The translations under genes were made by a program, and so were the position numbers. Positions 7,451 through 16,683 of a stretch of DNA of 64,000 nucleotides are shown here, piece after piece. A model generated the notes under the pieces. That model was given only the letters and a program-made list of their open reading frames with translations, made no database searches and was not told the DNA's origin. The DNA is from Deferribacteres bacterium. GTDB taxonomy: Bacteria; Zhuqueibacterota; Zhuqueibacteria; Zhuqueibacterales; Geothermadaptataceae. The stretch lies in the NCBI GenBank assembly GCA_020633675.1, contig JACKDE010000007.1, forward strand, positions 62,001-126,000, read 5' to 3'. Numbering within the stretch: position 1 is the first letter of the stretch; each line of letters opens with the position of its first letter.

Positions 7451-9946
7451 ATGAAAATTGAAATCAAGCTTGATGCGAAAAAGGAGCCTTTCTTCATAGA
7501 ACGGCGCCGCATTACTTCAGGGCGAATCGCAAGGAGCGGTTTTGAAGAGTATGGTGTGGTTTTTTCTGGCATAGGCAAGCCGAATGAGGTGTCTGAAGAA
7601 CCACCTGCTGATTTAACTGCTGCCGAATCCGATTTTCAAGTGGCGCATCTGCAGAGCGCTATGGTTGGCTGGCGCAGCGCCAGCGATTTTGATGATCACC
7701 TGTATTTCGAAATTCTCGGTGGTTATTTTTATCACCAGGGCAATGAAAAGGATGGACAGACAAGCAAAGTATTCGGTATCGCGTCCGAGCCTGCTTTCGG
7801 TGTCAAAGAAAATGGCAAAACCACCATCAATGACAATTGGGCGCTGGTTGAGCCCTCTACGCGCGGTCTGGATGAAAAAGAAGGACGGGGTGGCGGCTGG
7901 ACGTTCATTGTGCGCTGGAAGGACGGCGGCGAATTCCCCCACAGCAGCACACAGCTTAAAATTTGTTTCGAAAATCCGGAAATTGAATTGGCTGCAGCTA
8001 CGATTGGCGATTGTGTTCCTGACATGGTCAGCAAACAGCTTCTTCGGAAAGTCTCTTTGCAAGCCAAAATCAAAGCTGCCGTTCCGAAAAACTGGACCTG
8101 GCATTTTGGTGATGGCAAAGAGCAAAGCGGAGATGGCACACCACCCGAATCAGTCGATCATCTCTATGCGAAGGCACTACAAGCGCAACCTCGGCTGGTC
8201 GTAACCTGCACCCACCCTTTGGGACAGGAAGCCAGCATGGAAGCAGATCTCTCGGCGTTCACAGTTTGTCCCGAATGTCCTCAAATCGAATCAGCAAGCG
8301 CGAACGTTGGTGACTGCAAAGATGACAAAGGTATTGTCAAACGAGAGGTGACTTTTTCGATAATAACTACGGGTGGCGTATCAACAAAATGGAGCTGGGA
8401 CTTCGGTGACGGCCACAATGAATCAGGTGATGGCGCGCCGCCAGCATCCATCACCCATTTGTATGAGAATACACCTGCCAGCACGCCCAAGTTGACCGTG
8501 CAAGGCGAGGCGCCCTGCCAGTCTGTTTCGGCAGAAGTCTCGATTGTAGCTTTCAAAGCGTGCGCGCAATGCCCTGTGATCGATTCGGTAGCAGCCCGGA
8601 TTGGCGATTGCAAAGACGATGGCGGCGTGATGAAGCGCGAGGTGACTTTTTCATCTTCAACATCAGGAGGCACACCGACAGAATGGAGCTGGGACTTCGG
8701 AGATGGTAGCAGCAAGTCGGGCGAAGGCACACCACCAAACTCGCTCACGCATCTATACGAGAAAGAGCCTGCCAGCACGCCGAAATTAACTGTGCATGGC
8801 GAATCACCATGCCAGAGAGTTTCAAAAGAAACCACGATGGTCGATTTCAAACCCTGCCCTCAGTGTCCCAAAATTTCCAGCTTTGTGGCTGAATTTGGTG
8901 ACTGTGTGCGTGATGCTCAGCAGAATAAGCTGCGCAAGGAAGTGACTTTCAAAATCGCAGTTGCAGGTAGCGCGGTGCAGACGTGGCAATGCGACTTTGG
9001 TGATGGCAAAACAGATTCCGGCACCGGAGCACCCCCGGCAAATCTGAAGCATTTGTATGCTGGCGCGCCTGCCCAACCACCGAAGCTGACTATAGAAGGG
9101 CAGGAGGAACCTTGCGAAAAGGTCATGGCCGAGGCCGATTTGTCGGCATTTGAACCGTGCCCACCTTGTCCGCAAGTTCGACTGGTGACGGCCCGAACTG
9201 TTCATGAAGACGATAAAATCACAACCTGTGAATTCAGAATTGAAACCGAAGATGGCGTCCCAACACAATTTGAGTGGGATTTTGGCGATGGCTCACCGCG
9301 TGTTAAAAGCACCGATCCGGTAACGACGCACGCCTACAAGCGCGGCGATCGAGACATGCGCATCGTAGCGAGCGTGGACTTGACCGGACCACATACATGC
9401 AGTGTCTCAGCGCAGAAGCAGATTGATATCCCGAAGGCGCCGGTACAACCTCCGGAACCGCCAAAACCGCCGGTACGTCCTTGCTTGTGGCTGCAACTAC
9501 TGACGGCCTTTTTTGCGTCGCTGGCTTTAGGCTGCCTGACGTTGCGGATTGCGGCAGGCACCTTCCACCCGGAAGTCGATGCGTCGGATGCAACAATTGC
9601 CATCCTGATTTTTGCTGTTATGGCCGTGCTTGGCGTTGTTTGGTGGCAATCATTTATCAAAAAACGTCTCTGCGAGCCAATTGGAAGTTGCCAAATAAAG
9701 GGCATTATCTGGACGGCTATGTTATCGGCAGGTCTGGTTGCATTGTACATATCAAACTGTTGCCCAGCCGGCTGGTGGGGAGCGATCTTTCTGCTGTTTG
9801 CTGCTGCGGGTTTTGTGCTTTTTAATTGGTTGAAAACCTGTAAAGCCAACACGCGCGCAATGCTTTTACACATCGTCACCGCACTGGTTGCAGCATTCCT
9901 CGTCAGCATTTTCATTGCCCGCGCCATTCTTGAAGCATGTCTGTAA
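7451..9946 (+). CDS. Five-repeat PKD-domain protein with C-terminal membrane bundle
   Basis: I do not recognise the whole protein (831 residues). An N-terminal domain of about 170 residues contains no signal peptide. It is followed by five tandem PKD-like repeats of about 97 residues, each with an FGDG motif (near residues 219, 318, 416, 516 and 611). Most repeats open with GDC and close with a CPxCP pair. Repeats 2 and 3 are nearly copies (shared KREVTF, WSWDFGDG, ASTPKLTV), so the array has expanded recently. A proline-rich linker (near 660-675) leads to about four hydrophobic segments in the last 155 residues. PKD domains usually work outside the cell, yet here the repeats precede the membrane anchor and lack a secretion signal. 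ATG 7451 follows AAGGAG; an earlier in-frame TTG at 7379 lacks such support. Confidence 0.75.
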   Translation: MKIEIKLDAKKEPFFIERRRITSGRIARSGFEEYGVVFSGIGKPNEVSEEPPADLTAAESDFQVAHLQSAMVGWRSASDFDDHLYFEILGGYFYHQGNEKDGQTSKVFGIASEPAFGVKENGKTTINDNWALVEPSTRGLDEKEGRGGGWTFIVRWKDGGEFPHSSTQLKICFENPEIELAAATIGDCVPDMVSKQLLRKVSLQAKIKAAVPKNWTWHFGDGKEQSGDGTPPESVDHLYAKALQAQPRLVVTCTHPLGQEASMEADLSAFTVCPECPQIESASANVGDCKDDKGIVKREVTFSIITTGGVSTKWSWDFGDGHNESGDGAPPASITHLYENTPASTPKLTVQGEAPCQSVSAEVSIVAFKACAQCPVIDSVAARIGDCKDDGGVMKREVTFSSSTSGGTPTEWSWDFGDGSSKSGEGTPPNSLTHLYEKEPASTPKLTVHGESPCQRVSKETTMVDFKPCPQCPKISSFVAEFGDCVRDAQQNKLRKEVTFKIAVAGSAVQTWQCDFGDGKTDSGTGAPPANLKHLYAGAPAQPPKLTIEGQEEPCEKVMAEADLSAFEPCPPCPQVRLVTARTVHEDDKITTCEFRIETEDGVPTQFEWDFGDGSPRVKSTDPVTTHAYKRGDRDMRIVASVDLTGPHTCSVSAQKQIDIPKAPVQPPEPPKPPVRPCLWLQLLTAFFASLALGCLTLRIAAGTFHPEVDASDATIAILIFAVMAVLGVVWWQSFIKKRLCEPIGSCQIKGIIWTAMLSAGLVALYISNCCPAGWWGAIFLLFAAAGFVLFNWLKTCKANTRAMLLHIVTALVAAFLVSIFIARAILEACL

Positions 9947-9957
9947 TTCGTTCGTTT

Positions 9958-9993
9958 TGGGTGCTGCTAGCCTTCTGGCAGCACCCAGATTTT
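9958..9993 (+). terminator. Rho-independent terminator after the PKD gene
   Basis: TGGGTGCTGC (9958-9967) pairs perfectly with GCAGCACCCA (9978-9987) around a 10-nt loop, followed by GATTTTA. It starts 12 nt after the stop codon. Confidence 0.8.
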
Positions 9994-10132
9994 ATCCAGT
10001 CACAAAAACCAAACTGCCTCTTCCTGAACGCCTACATTACAAAAATGTAATCGTCTTCACTTTTTTGAGCCTGAGTATAACAACGCTTGCGTCATTTGAA
10101 TGTGTCGCGCTCCCTCAGATTTGACACTTTTA

Positions 10133-10148
10133 TGGCAGGGTAATTGCA
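10133..10148 (+). promoter_or_regulatory. Sigma-54 (-24/-12) promoter before the OmpA-like gene
   Basis: TGGCAGGGTAATTGCA matches the sigma-54 consensus TGGCACGN4TTGCW at every fixed position except C6, with GG and GC in the required spacing. It would start transcription near 10159, about 75 nt before the ATG at 10235. A sigma-54 activator is encoded 2 kb downstream. Confidence 0.75.
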
Positions 10149-10234
10149 GTTTGAACTTCTTCCAAAAAAAAAGTGTAAAATATGCAGTGCTATATTAAAT
10201 TTTGTTGGATGGTTCAACGAGCGTGGAGAATGAT

Positions 10235-11698
10235 ATGAAAATCCGATTCAATACACTGACAGCAGGATTGCTATTTCTTGCTTTTCAGATTGGCGTTTTT
10301 GCTCAAGAGAATGATGTTAAATCGCAATTATTTGGTCAAACCCAAAGAATCTATGAGGAAGCAGAGCGTCAAAAAGCGAATATTCTGGCCCCAAAAAGCT
10401 ACGGCAAAGCATATGAAAAATACAGCAAAGCCGAAGATGATTATCAAAAAGGCCGCAATCTCGAAGATATCCGCAAAAACCTGCGGGAAGCAGAAGCCTA
10501 CTTTTCCAAGGCGCTGGAAGCTGTTCGACTTGCTGAAGTGACATTCGCTTCGCCCAGTGCGGCCCGCAATGATGCTGTCAGCGCGGAAGCAGCTCGCTTC
10601 GCACCAGATGCCTGGACACAAGCCGAGCGCAAATTTATTGAAGCTGCAGAGATTCTTGAAAATGGTGATGTCAATAACGCCAAGAAGCGCGGTGCTGAAG
10701 CCGAAATCATCTACCGTCAGGCTGAGCTGGATGCGATCAAAGCCAATTATTTAACACCGGCCTGGACCTTGCTTGAAAAAGCCGATCGGTTAAAAGCAGA
10801 GAAGCGTGCCCCCAAAACCCTGGCACGTGCTCGCAAGTACGCCAATGCTGCCGAGGATTTGCTGCGCCAGAATCGATATGATAATGACGAAGCACGAGAG
10901 ATGGCGCAGAAAGCCAAATATGAAGCGCGGCACGCCTTGTACCTCAATGCGCAGATAGACAATATCACTTCCAAAGGCTACTCCCTGGAAGATATGTTCC
11001 TGGCCTTTGAAGCGCCTGTGGAGAAAATTGGCGCCTCTGCGGAGGTCGATATTCAGTTTGACAGGGGGTGGGATCCGATTGTTACTTCAATCATGGACAA
11101 GGTTACGGATACGCAGGAAAAACTGCGCCAGGCCATTCAGGTCATCGAAAAGCGCAATAGTGAGATCAATAACTTGCAGGCACAGCTCACATCAATGGAG
11201 AGCCGGCTCGGCAACCTTTCCGAAGCAGAGCGCTCTCTTAAGAGAAAATTGCAGATGGAGCGGGCACGTGAGGATCTGATTAATCAGGTTGCCAAAACCT
11301 TTTCGCGCCAGGAAGGCATGGTTTTGCGCAATGGCGATAATATCATTGTTCGATTGTATGGCTTAAGCTTCCCGGTCGGTAAATCGACGATCGAGCCGCA
11401 GTTTTTTCAATTGCTGACCAAAGTTCAGGATGCCATCCGGAAGATTCCAAACGGATCGGTGATCATTGAAGGCCATACCGACTCGCAAGGCTCCGATCAA
11501 ACAAATCAGGTGCTCTCTGAAGAGCGCGCAGCTGCAGTACGGCAGTATTTGCTCGCCAATATGACCATCTCGGAAAACAAAGTTGCCTCCGTTGGCTATG
11601 GCGAATCAAAGCCAATCGCAAGCAATGAGTCTGTACAGGGACGCGCTCAAAATCGCCGAATTGACATCGTGATTATTCCGGAGTGGGCAACCAATTAG
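10235..11698 (+). CDS. DUF4398-like/OmpA-family outer-membrane peptidoglycan-binding protein
   Basis: The product has 487 residues. A Sec signal peptide ends near GVFAQ (residue 24). Residues about 30-230 are alpha-helical, rich in Ala, Glu and Lys, with repeated 'AWTQAERKF'-like elements typical of DUF4398. A coiled coil (about 275-355) precedes an OmpA C-terminal domain with GLSFPVGKS, EGHTDSQGS and the conserved Arg pair in NRRIDI, which bind diaminopimelate in peptidoglycan. The likely place is the periplasm or outer membrane, tethering envelope to wall. ATG 10235 has GGAG 6 nt upstream; an in-frame TTG at 10202 is less likely. A sigma-54 promoter lies upstream, so expression is probably controlled by an enhancer-binding protein, plausibly the next plus-strand gene. 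Confidence 0.85.
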   Translation: MKIRFNTLTAGLLFLAFQIGVFAQENDVKSQLFGQTQRIYEEAERQKANILAPKSYGKAYEKYSKAEDDYQKGRNLEDIRKNLREAEAYFSKALEAVRLAEVTFASPSAARNDAVSAEAARFAPDAWTQAERKFIEAAEILENGDVNNAKKRGAEAEIIYRQAELDAIKANYLTPAWTLLEKADRLKAEKRAPKTLARARKYANAAEDLLRQNRYDNDEAREMAQKAKYEARHALYLNAQIDNITSKGYSLEDMFLAFEAPVEKIGASAEVDIQFDRGWDPIVTSIMDKVTDTQEKLRQAIQVIEKRNSEINNLQAQLTSMESRLGNLSEAERSLKRKLQMERAREDLINQVAKTFSRQEGMVLRNGDNIIVRLYGLSFPVGKSTIEPQFFQLLTKVQDAIRKIPNGSVIIEGHTDSQGSDQTNQVLSEERAAAVRQYLLANMTISENKVASVGYGESKPIASNESVQGRAQNRRIDIVIIPEWATN

Positions 11699-11739
11699 TG
11701 CAGCTATCCGGTTTATAGGTCAAACACTTTCCTTCCAAA

Positions 11740-11880
11740 ACATAAAAAGCCCTGCCAGTATTTTACTGACAGGGCTTTAATGCTTCCTGGAGCCCCCGCG
11801 AGCTTGGTGCTAGCAAGCATCTCCGGAGGCTCCCATTTCTATTCGACTACTAATAGGACCACCTCCTTTCTACAGGGTAC
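11740..11880 (-). ncRNA. Putative small RNA or minigene with 16S-tail-complementary sequence and terminator
   Basis: Read on the minus strand, a promoter (TTGACC, 18 nt, TAAAAG) would start a transcript of about 135 nt near 11875. It opens with AGAAAGGAGGTGGTCC (11871-11856), which can pair over 16 nt with the 3' tail of 16S rRNA, allowing one G-U. A long GC-rich hairpin follows (11833-11789), with the outer pairing GGAGCC/GGCTCC and the inner CTTG/CAAG. It ends at an intrinsic terminator with a T run (11778-11740). An 8-codon frame (MGASGDAC, ATG at 11836) ends with TAG in the hairpin loop, so a leader peptide or stalling minigene is an alternative. I do not recognise an Rfam family. Confidence 0.55.
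11746..11778. terminator. Bidirectional intrinsic terminator
   Basis: AAAGCCCTG (11746-11754) pairs with CAGGGCTTT (11770-11778), extended by CAGT/ACTG across one mismatch, with a 5-nt loop. On the minus strand the stem is followed by TTTTTATG, ending the small RNA. On the plus strand it ends the OmpA-like gene 48 nt after its stop. Confidence 0.85.
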
Positions 11881-11881
11881 A

Positions 11882-11911
11882 CTTTTACGCATCAAGAGTT
11901 TCCCTGGTCAA
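11882..11911 (-). promoter_or_regulatory. Candidate sigma-70 promoter of the small RNA
   Basis: On the minus strand, TTGACC (11911-11906) is an almost perfect -35 box. TAAAAG (11887-11882) is a 4-of-6 -10 box after 18 nt. Confidence 0.45.
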
Positions 11912-11958
11912 GCTCCCGATGCAGCGCCAACTGTGCAGGCAATCTAAGTAAAATAGTT

Positions 11959-11988
11959 TTGTTTGTCAACATATTGTGTGCTTAGAAT
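11959..11988 (+). promoter_or_regulatory. Possible sigma-70 promoter of the CHASE2 gene
   Basis: TTGTTT (11959-11964) and TAGAAT (11983-11988) are separated by 18 nt. The -10 box is 5 of 6, the -35 box weak. It lies 140 nt before the GTG start. Confidence 0.3.
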
Positions 11989-12128
11989 AAAAATTTTACC
12001 AAAGCAGCGAAAATTTGAGGCTAACTCGATGAATATCGCTTTGAAATTTAATCGCGCAGGCCTATTTTAAAACTCATTCTGATAAACGTTCCGCTTTTGC
12101 ACAGATTTTATTTGGTGGAAAAAACCGC

Positions 12129-14738
12129 GTGCTTTCTGGCAAGACTCAAAAACACCGTAATCTGATTTTTGCAACATTTGCGCTTTCGATATTTTTCTCT
12201 GCTGGCAATTTCCTTTGGGGAAGCCGCATCGATTTGCCGCTCGCCGATGTTCTGTTTCTAATGCGTGGTGAACGCCCGCTTTCAAAGGACATTCTGTTTG
12301 TCCATATCGGAGATGATGATATTAAAGCGGTTGGAAGCTGGCCGATAACACGGGATTTTTTTAGTTACATAACCTATGTGCTCAATGAAGGAGGCGCCAC
12401 AGCAATCGCACTGGACTTTTTGCTGAGCGAACCAGATCCCCTTTACCCTGAATTTGATCGTGCCTTTGCTGACTTTTTAGAGTCAACACCGAATGTCATT
12501 TTACCGATGGTTTTTCAAGATTTTGATATCTCACGTAATGAACATCACCGTTCACAGCTTTACCACGGGGGCGAGCCACAGGTGCCATTTGGCCCATTCG
12601 CAAAGCATGCAGCGGCTGTCGGTTTCAGCAACCTGGGAAATTCTGCAGTGATCCGCTCAGTACCTGTAGTTGTTGATGACAGCGCCGGCGCAGCGTTCAG
12701 CTTTGGAGTGGAGATGGCCAGAGTTTTTCTTGGCTATGATAGCCTGCAGGTTCAACAAAATGTGTTGGCACTTGTGGACGATAGCATGCCGGACATATCA
12801 ATAGAATTGCAGCCTCATGGCGAGTTGCGCCTGAACCATTTTGGCAAAGTGGGCTTGACGCAACATATCGGGTTTTTCGAATTGCTCAAGCTGTATGAAG
12901 ATCTTCCGGACTCGTTGGAGCAAATCGTTTCCGGAAAGCTGGTCATTGTTGCGGCAAGTTCTGCCGCTTTGCCTGTTTTGAAAGCTACACCGTTTACGGA
13001 TACCTTTCCAGCCGCATTGATCCATGCTATCGTTGCTGAAAATATCGTGAAACAAATTTATCTGCGCTCCATGTCCGCTCGGCTGCAAACCGCCACAATA
13101 ATTTTATTAGCATGGCTGCCTTTTGTCATTGCTGCAAACATTGCACGAAAATGGATTTATGCCGGGATGGCTTTACTCTTGTTGACCTATTTTGCACTTT
13201 CAACTGCGATGTTCATCTTTGCCTTTTTTGTTTTTCCACTTTTTTTCCCGATTACAGCTTTGCTTGCGAGTGCTATTTTGCAGATTGCCTGGCAATATAG
13301 CACTCGCAAGAAACAAATTGTGGCCGACAAAATGCAACTTGTTGCGGAAATCAATGAAAAGATAGCAGCGCTCAAAGATGCGGAGCATGGTCTGGCTGAA
13401 ATCGAAGCGCAGCTTCAACAAAGTCGTGAACTGCACAATATGGCAAAGGAAGAGAGCAAGCGGCTTGCTGATGAGCGACGTCAGGCTCTCGAACGGATCG
13501 ACAATTTGTTGAAGGATATGCAATCGGATCGAAGCTCAGTTTCAATTGACGATACTGATCCCCAGGGGATTGTCTTTTCGCATGACAGTCCAATGGCCGG
13601 AATCATCATGCTGGTCGAGAAAGTGGCAAAGGACACGATTCCGGTGCTGATACTTGGTGAAACCGGCACGGGAAAAGAGATGGTTGCAAAAGCAATTCAT
13701 GCAAACAGCCTGCGTAAAGATTGTGATTTCATTGCTGTAAATTGCGGCGCCCTTCCAGAGCAGCTTTTGGAAAGCGAGCTGTTTGGACATGAAAAAGGCA
13801 GCTTCACAGGTGCGCATTCACGTCGGCGTGGTCGGTTTGAATTGGCAAATCGCGGCACCATTTTTTTGGATGAAATTACGGAGACATCCACGGCGTTTCA
13901 AATTAAGCTACTGCGGATTTTGCAGGAGGGCTCATTCGAGCGTCTCGGCAGCGAAGAGACTGTCCACACCGATGTGCGCGTGATTTGTGCCTGCAATATT
14001 AACTTAAAACGAGCAGTCGACAACGGGAATTTTCGCTCCGATTTGTTCTATCGTTTAAATGGCTTTATGGTACAGTTGCCGGCTTTACGAGAACGAACGA
14101 GCGACATTGCCGTGTTAGCAGAAAGCTTTTTATCCAAGCATGGATTTGATAACTTATCTATTTCCAAACAGGCAATGGCTCGTTTGCGACAATACCGCTG
14201 GCCTGGCAATGTGCGGGAACTTGAAAATGCAGTGCGGCGTGCATCGATCCTGGCGCAAAGTGAGGATAGACAATTGATCCAGGAATTGGATTTGCCTGAC
14301 GAAGTCCGGGAAGTGAAAGACGATGCAAGCCCTGCTGCGCAATATTTGTCATTTGAAGACCAAATTCTTGACTCTTTGCGCAACCAGCAGTTTGCCCGTT
14401 CAGCCATTAGCCAGACAGCGAGTGCGCTTGGCAATCGCGATCGTGGCACTATTACGGAATATTTTCGTGGCATCTGCTTCCAGGCTCTGGTGAATGCAGA
14501 TTACAGCGTTGCTGCTGCAGCTGAAAAAATCGCTGCCACTGACGATACCGATGTGATTGCGAATGTCGAAAAAAAACTGATAGAATATCTCGGTAATTTG
14601 CAGCAAACTGATGCACATTCAGCAAAATCGGAAGCGCCGAATTCATCGGCTTTCCAGGGCTTGCCGAAACAATATCATGAAAGCCTTAAGGCTGTCATGC
14701 TGCATCTGGATGCCATACTTGAATCGCGCATAAAATGA
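12129..14738 (+). CDS. CHASE2-domain sigma-54 enhancer-binding protein, membrane-anchored
   Basis: The product has 869 residues. A membrane segment (about 12-30) precedes a CHASE2 sensor domain (about 35-310) with the typical VHIGDDDIK, GSWPITRDFF and ALDFLLSEPD elements. Three membrane helices (about 320-390) and a coiled coil (about 390-465) follow. The AAA+ module has Walker A GETGTGKE (about 507-514), the sigma-54-contacting loop GSFTGA (about 557; canonical GAFTGA), Walker B FLDEITE (about 579) and WPGNVRELENA. The C-terminal 150 residues have no clear Fis-type helix-turn-helix, although 'YSVAAAAEKIAA' may be a remnant. So a periplasmic signal probably drives sigma-54 transcription from the membrane. 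Start is GTG with GGTGGA about 10 nt upstream; the next in-frame ATG would delete the first helix. Confidence 0.88.
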   Translation: MLSGKTQKHRNLIFATFALSIFFSAGNFLWGSRIDLPLADVLFLMRGERPLSKDILFVHIGDDDIKAVGSWPITRDFFSYITYVLNEGGATAIALDFLLSEPDPLYPEFDRAFADFLESTPNVILPMVFQDFDISRNEHHRSQLYHGGEPQVPFGPFAKHAAAVGFSNLGNSAVIRSVPVVVDDSAGAAFSFGVEMARVFLGYDSLQVQQNVLALVDDSMPDISIELQPHGELRLNHFGKVGLTQHIGFFELLKLYEDLPDSLEQIVSGKLVIVAASSAALPVLKATPFTDTFPAALIHAIVAENIVKQIYLRSMSARLQTATIILLAWLPFVIAANIARKWIYAGMALLLLTYFALSTAMFIFAFFVFPLFFPITALLASAILQIAWQYSTRKKQIVADKMQLVAEINEKIAALKDAEHGLAEIEAQLQQSRELHNMAKEESKRLADERRQALERIDNLLKDMQSDRSSVSIDDTDPQGIVFSHDSPMAGIIMLVEKVAKDTIPVLILGETGTGKEMVAKAIHANSLRKDCDFIAVNCGALPEQLLESELFGHEKGSFTGAHSRRRGRFELANRGTIFLDEITETSTAFQIKLLRILQEGSFERLGSEETVHTDVRVICACNINLKRAVDNGNFRSDLFYRLNGFMVQLPALRERTSDIAVLAESFLSKHGFDNLSISKQAMARLRQYRWPGNVRELENAVRRASILAQSEDRQLIQELDLPDEVREVKDDASPAAQYLSFEDQILDSLRNQQFARSAISQTASALGNRDRGTITEYFRGICFQALVNADYSVAAAAEKIAATDDTDVIANVEKKLIEYLGNLQQTDAHSAKSEAPNSSAFQGLPKQYHESLKAVMLHLDAILESRIK

Positions 14739-14804
14739 CCCCAAATAGAAATTACTGTAAGCAAATCTGCCATATTCCATATAATTGAAACGCTACTGAT
14801 ACAA

Positions 14805-16616
14805 ATGAATATTCTTGGCATCTCCGCATTTTATCATGACAGCGCTGCCTGCCTCATTCGCGACGGACAAATCGTTGCTGCTGCTCAGGAGGAGCGCTTT
14901 ACGCGCAAAAAGCATGATTTTAGCTTTCCTGTACGTGCAATCGAATATTGCCTGCAAGAAGGCGGTATCGGTACATCCGACTTGGATTATGTTGCGTTTT
15001 ATGATAAACCATTTCTGAAATTTGAGCGATTACTGCAAACGTATCTCACCTATGCGCCACGTGGCTTGAAGTCCTTTTTAATAGCAATGCCGCTTTGGCT
15101 TAAGCAAAAATTGTGGATGAAAGATTTCATCATGCGCGAGCTCAAATTTGACGGGAAAGTCTTGTTCCCCGAACATCACCAGTCACATGCAGCTTCGGCT
15201 TTTTTGCCATCGCCATTCGAGCAAGCGGCTATTCTCACGATTGATGGAGTAGGGGAGTGGACAACCGCGAGTTATGGCATTGGCCAAGGCAATAAAGTCG
15301 AAATCTGGTCTGAATTGCACTTCCCGCATTCGCTTGGTTTGCTTTACTCAGCCTTCACCTATTTTACTGGCTTCAAAGTCAATTCCGGTGAGTATAAAGT
15401 GATGGGATTGGCACCATATGGTGAGCCCAAATATGTCGATGTGATTCTGGACAAATTGATCGATCTTAAAAATGATGGCTCTTTCAAGATGGACATGTCG
15501 TACTTTAACTACTGTGCCGGCTTGACCATGACCAATGGCAAATTCGCGCATCTGTTCGGTGGACCCGCTCGCAAGCCGGAATCCAAAATTACCCAACGTG
15601 AAATGGACCTGGCGCGCTCCGTGCAGGATGTCACCGAAGAAATAATGCTACGCATGGCACGTCATGTTCACGCGGAAACCGGGATGAAAAAGTTGGTGTT
15701 GGCTGGTGGCGTTGCATTAAACTGTGTTGGAAATGGCCGCTTGCTCCGTGAAGGCCCTTTTGAAGATATTTGGATCCAGCCTGCCGCTGGCGACGCAGGT
15801 GGCGCGCTCGGTGCTGCTCTGATAACCTGGTACAGTTACCTCGATAATCCGCGTTTGTTGAACAATGGTCGCGATTTACAGTCAGGTACATATCTTGGCC
15901 CCCGTTTTGAGCACGATGAAATCGAACAAATTTTGATAGCAATCGATGCGAAGTATCAAAAGCTCAGCGACGAAGAATTGATCGATGTAGTGGTTGATTT
16001 GCTTGCTGAAGAAAAGGTTGTTGGCTGGTTTCATGGCCGCATGGAATTTGGACCGCGAGCATTAGGAGCTCGCAGTATCCTCGGAGATGCGCGTTCGCCC
16101 GAAATGCAAACCGTCATGAATGTAAAGATAAAGTTTCGTGAAAGCTTTCGTCCATTCGCACCATCGGTGCTGCAGGAAGATGCCGGAACCTACTTTGAAT
16201 TGGATCGCGAAAGTCCGTATATGCTGATCGTCGCGCCAGTGACTGAACAGCGACGCAAAAAAGTGGAGGAAAATCGTGCAAATGGATTCGGAAAGTTGCG
16301 ATCTGTTCGATCAGACATTCCTGCCATCACACATGTCGACTATTCTGCACGCGTGCAAACCGTGCATGCAAAAGATAATCCGCGCTATCACCAATTGATC
16401 AGCGCTTTTAAAAAGAAAACAGGCTGTTCGGTTGTAATTAACACTTCATTCAATGTTCGCGGTGAGCCAATTGTTTGTACACCGGAAGATGCCTATAGAT
16501 GCTTTATGCGCACCAATATGGATTACCTTGTGATCGAAAACTTCCTGGTTGCTAAAGCGGCACAACAGCCGTTAGAAAATGATTTTGCCTGGCAGGAAGA
16601 ATTTGAGCTTGATTAG
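14805..16616 (+). CDS. Carbamoyltransferase (NodU/TobZ/SxtI-type)
   Basis: The 603-residue enzyme belongs to the carbamoyltransferase family that makes carbamoyl adenylate from carbamoyl phosphate and ATP and passes the carbamoyl group to a hydroxyl or amine acceptor. The N-terminal ASKHA-like domain starts ILGISAFYHDSAACLI. Metal-binding His residues lie in EHHQSHAASAF, and ILTIDGVGEW, VMGLAPYGEP and AGGVALNCVGNG follow. The C-terminal lobe shows FGPRALGARSIL, FRPFAPSVL and NTSFNVRGEPIVC. The acceptor is unknown; a surface polysaccharide or secondary metabolite is possible. ATG 14805 lacks a strong Shine-Dalgarno. It is 66 nt downstream of the CHASE2 activator and heads a conserved trio with SxtJ and DUF5989 genes. 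Confidence 0.92.
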   Translation: MNILGISAFYHDSAACLIRDGQIVAAAQEERFTRKKHDFSFPVRAIEYCLQEGGIGTSDLDYVAFYDKPFLKFERLLQTYLTYAPRGLKSFLIAMPLWLKQKLWMKDFIMRELKFDGKVLFPEHHQSHAASAFLPSPFEQAAILTIDGVGEWTTASYGIGQGNKVEIWSELHFPHSLGLLYSAFTYFTGFKVNSGEYKVMGLAPYGEPKYVDVILDKLIDLKNDGSFKMDMSYFNYCAGLTMTNGKFAHLFGGPARKPESKITQREMDLARSVQDVTEEIMLRMARHVHAETGMKKLVLAGGVALNCVGNGRLLREGPFEDIWIQPAAGDAGGALGAALITWYSYLDNPRLLNNGRDLQSGTYLGPRFEHDEIEQILIAIDAKYQKLSDEELIDVVVDLLAEEKVVGWFHGRMEFGPRALGARSILGDARSPEMQTVMNVKIKFRESFRPFAPSVLQEDAGTYFELDRESPYMLIVAPVTEQRRKKVEENRANGFGKLRSVRSDIPAITHVDYSARVQTVHAKDNPRYHQLISAFKKKTGCSVVINTSFNVRGEPIVCTPEDAYRCFMRTNMDYLVIENFLVAKAAQQPLENDFAWQEEFELD

Positions 16617-16683
16617 CTATTCCTGCCTCGGGATAAGAATGTTTTAAATAAGAAGGTGAAAAGGGTAATAAAGTTAATATCCG

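Noticed and set aside
11699..12128. Plus-strand riboswitch upstream of the CHASE2 gene
   Set aside because: The terminator precedes the hairpin on the plus strand, whereas promoter, hairpin and terminator are in logical order on the minus strand.
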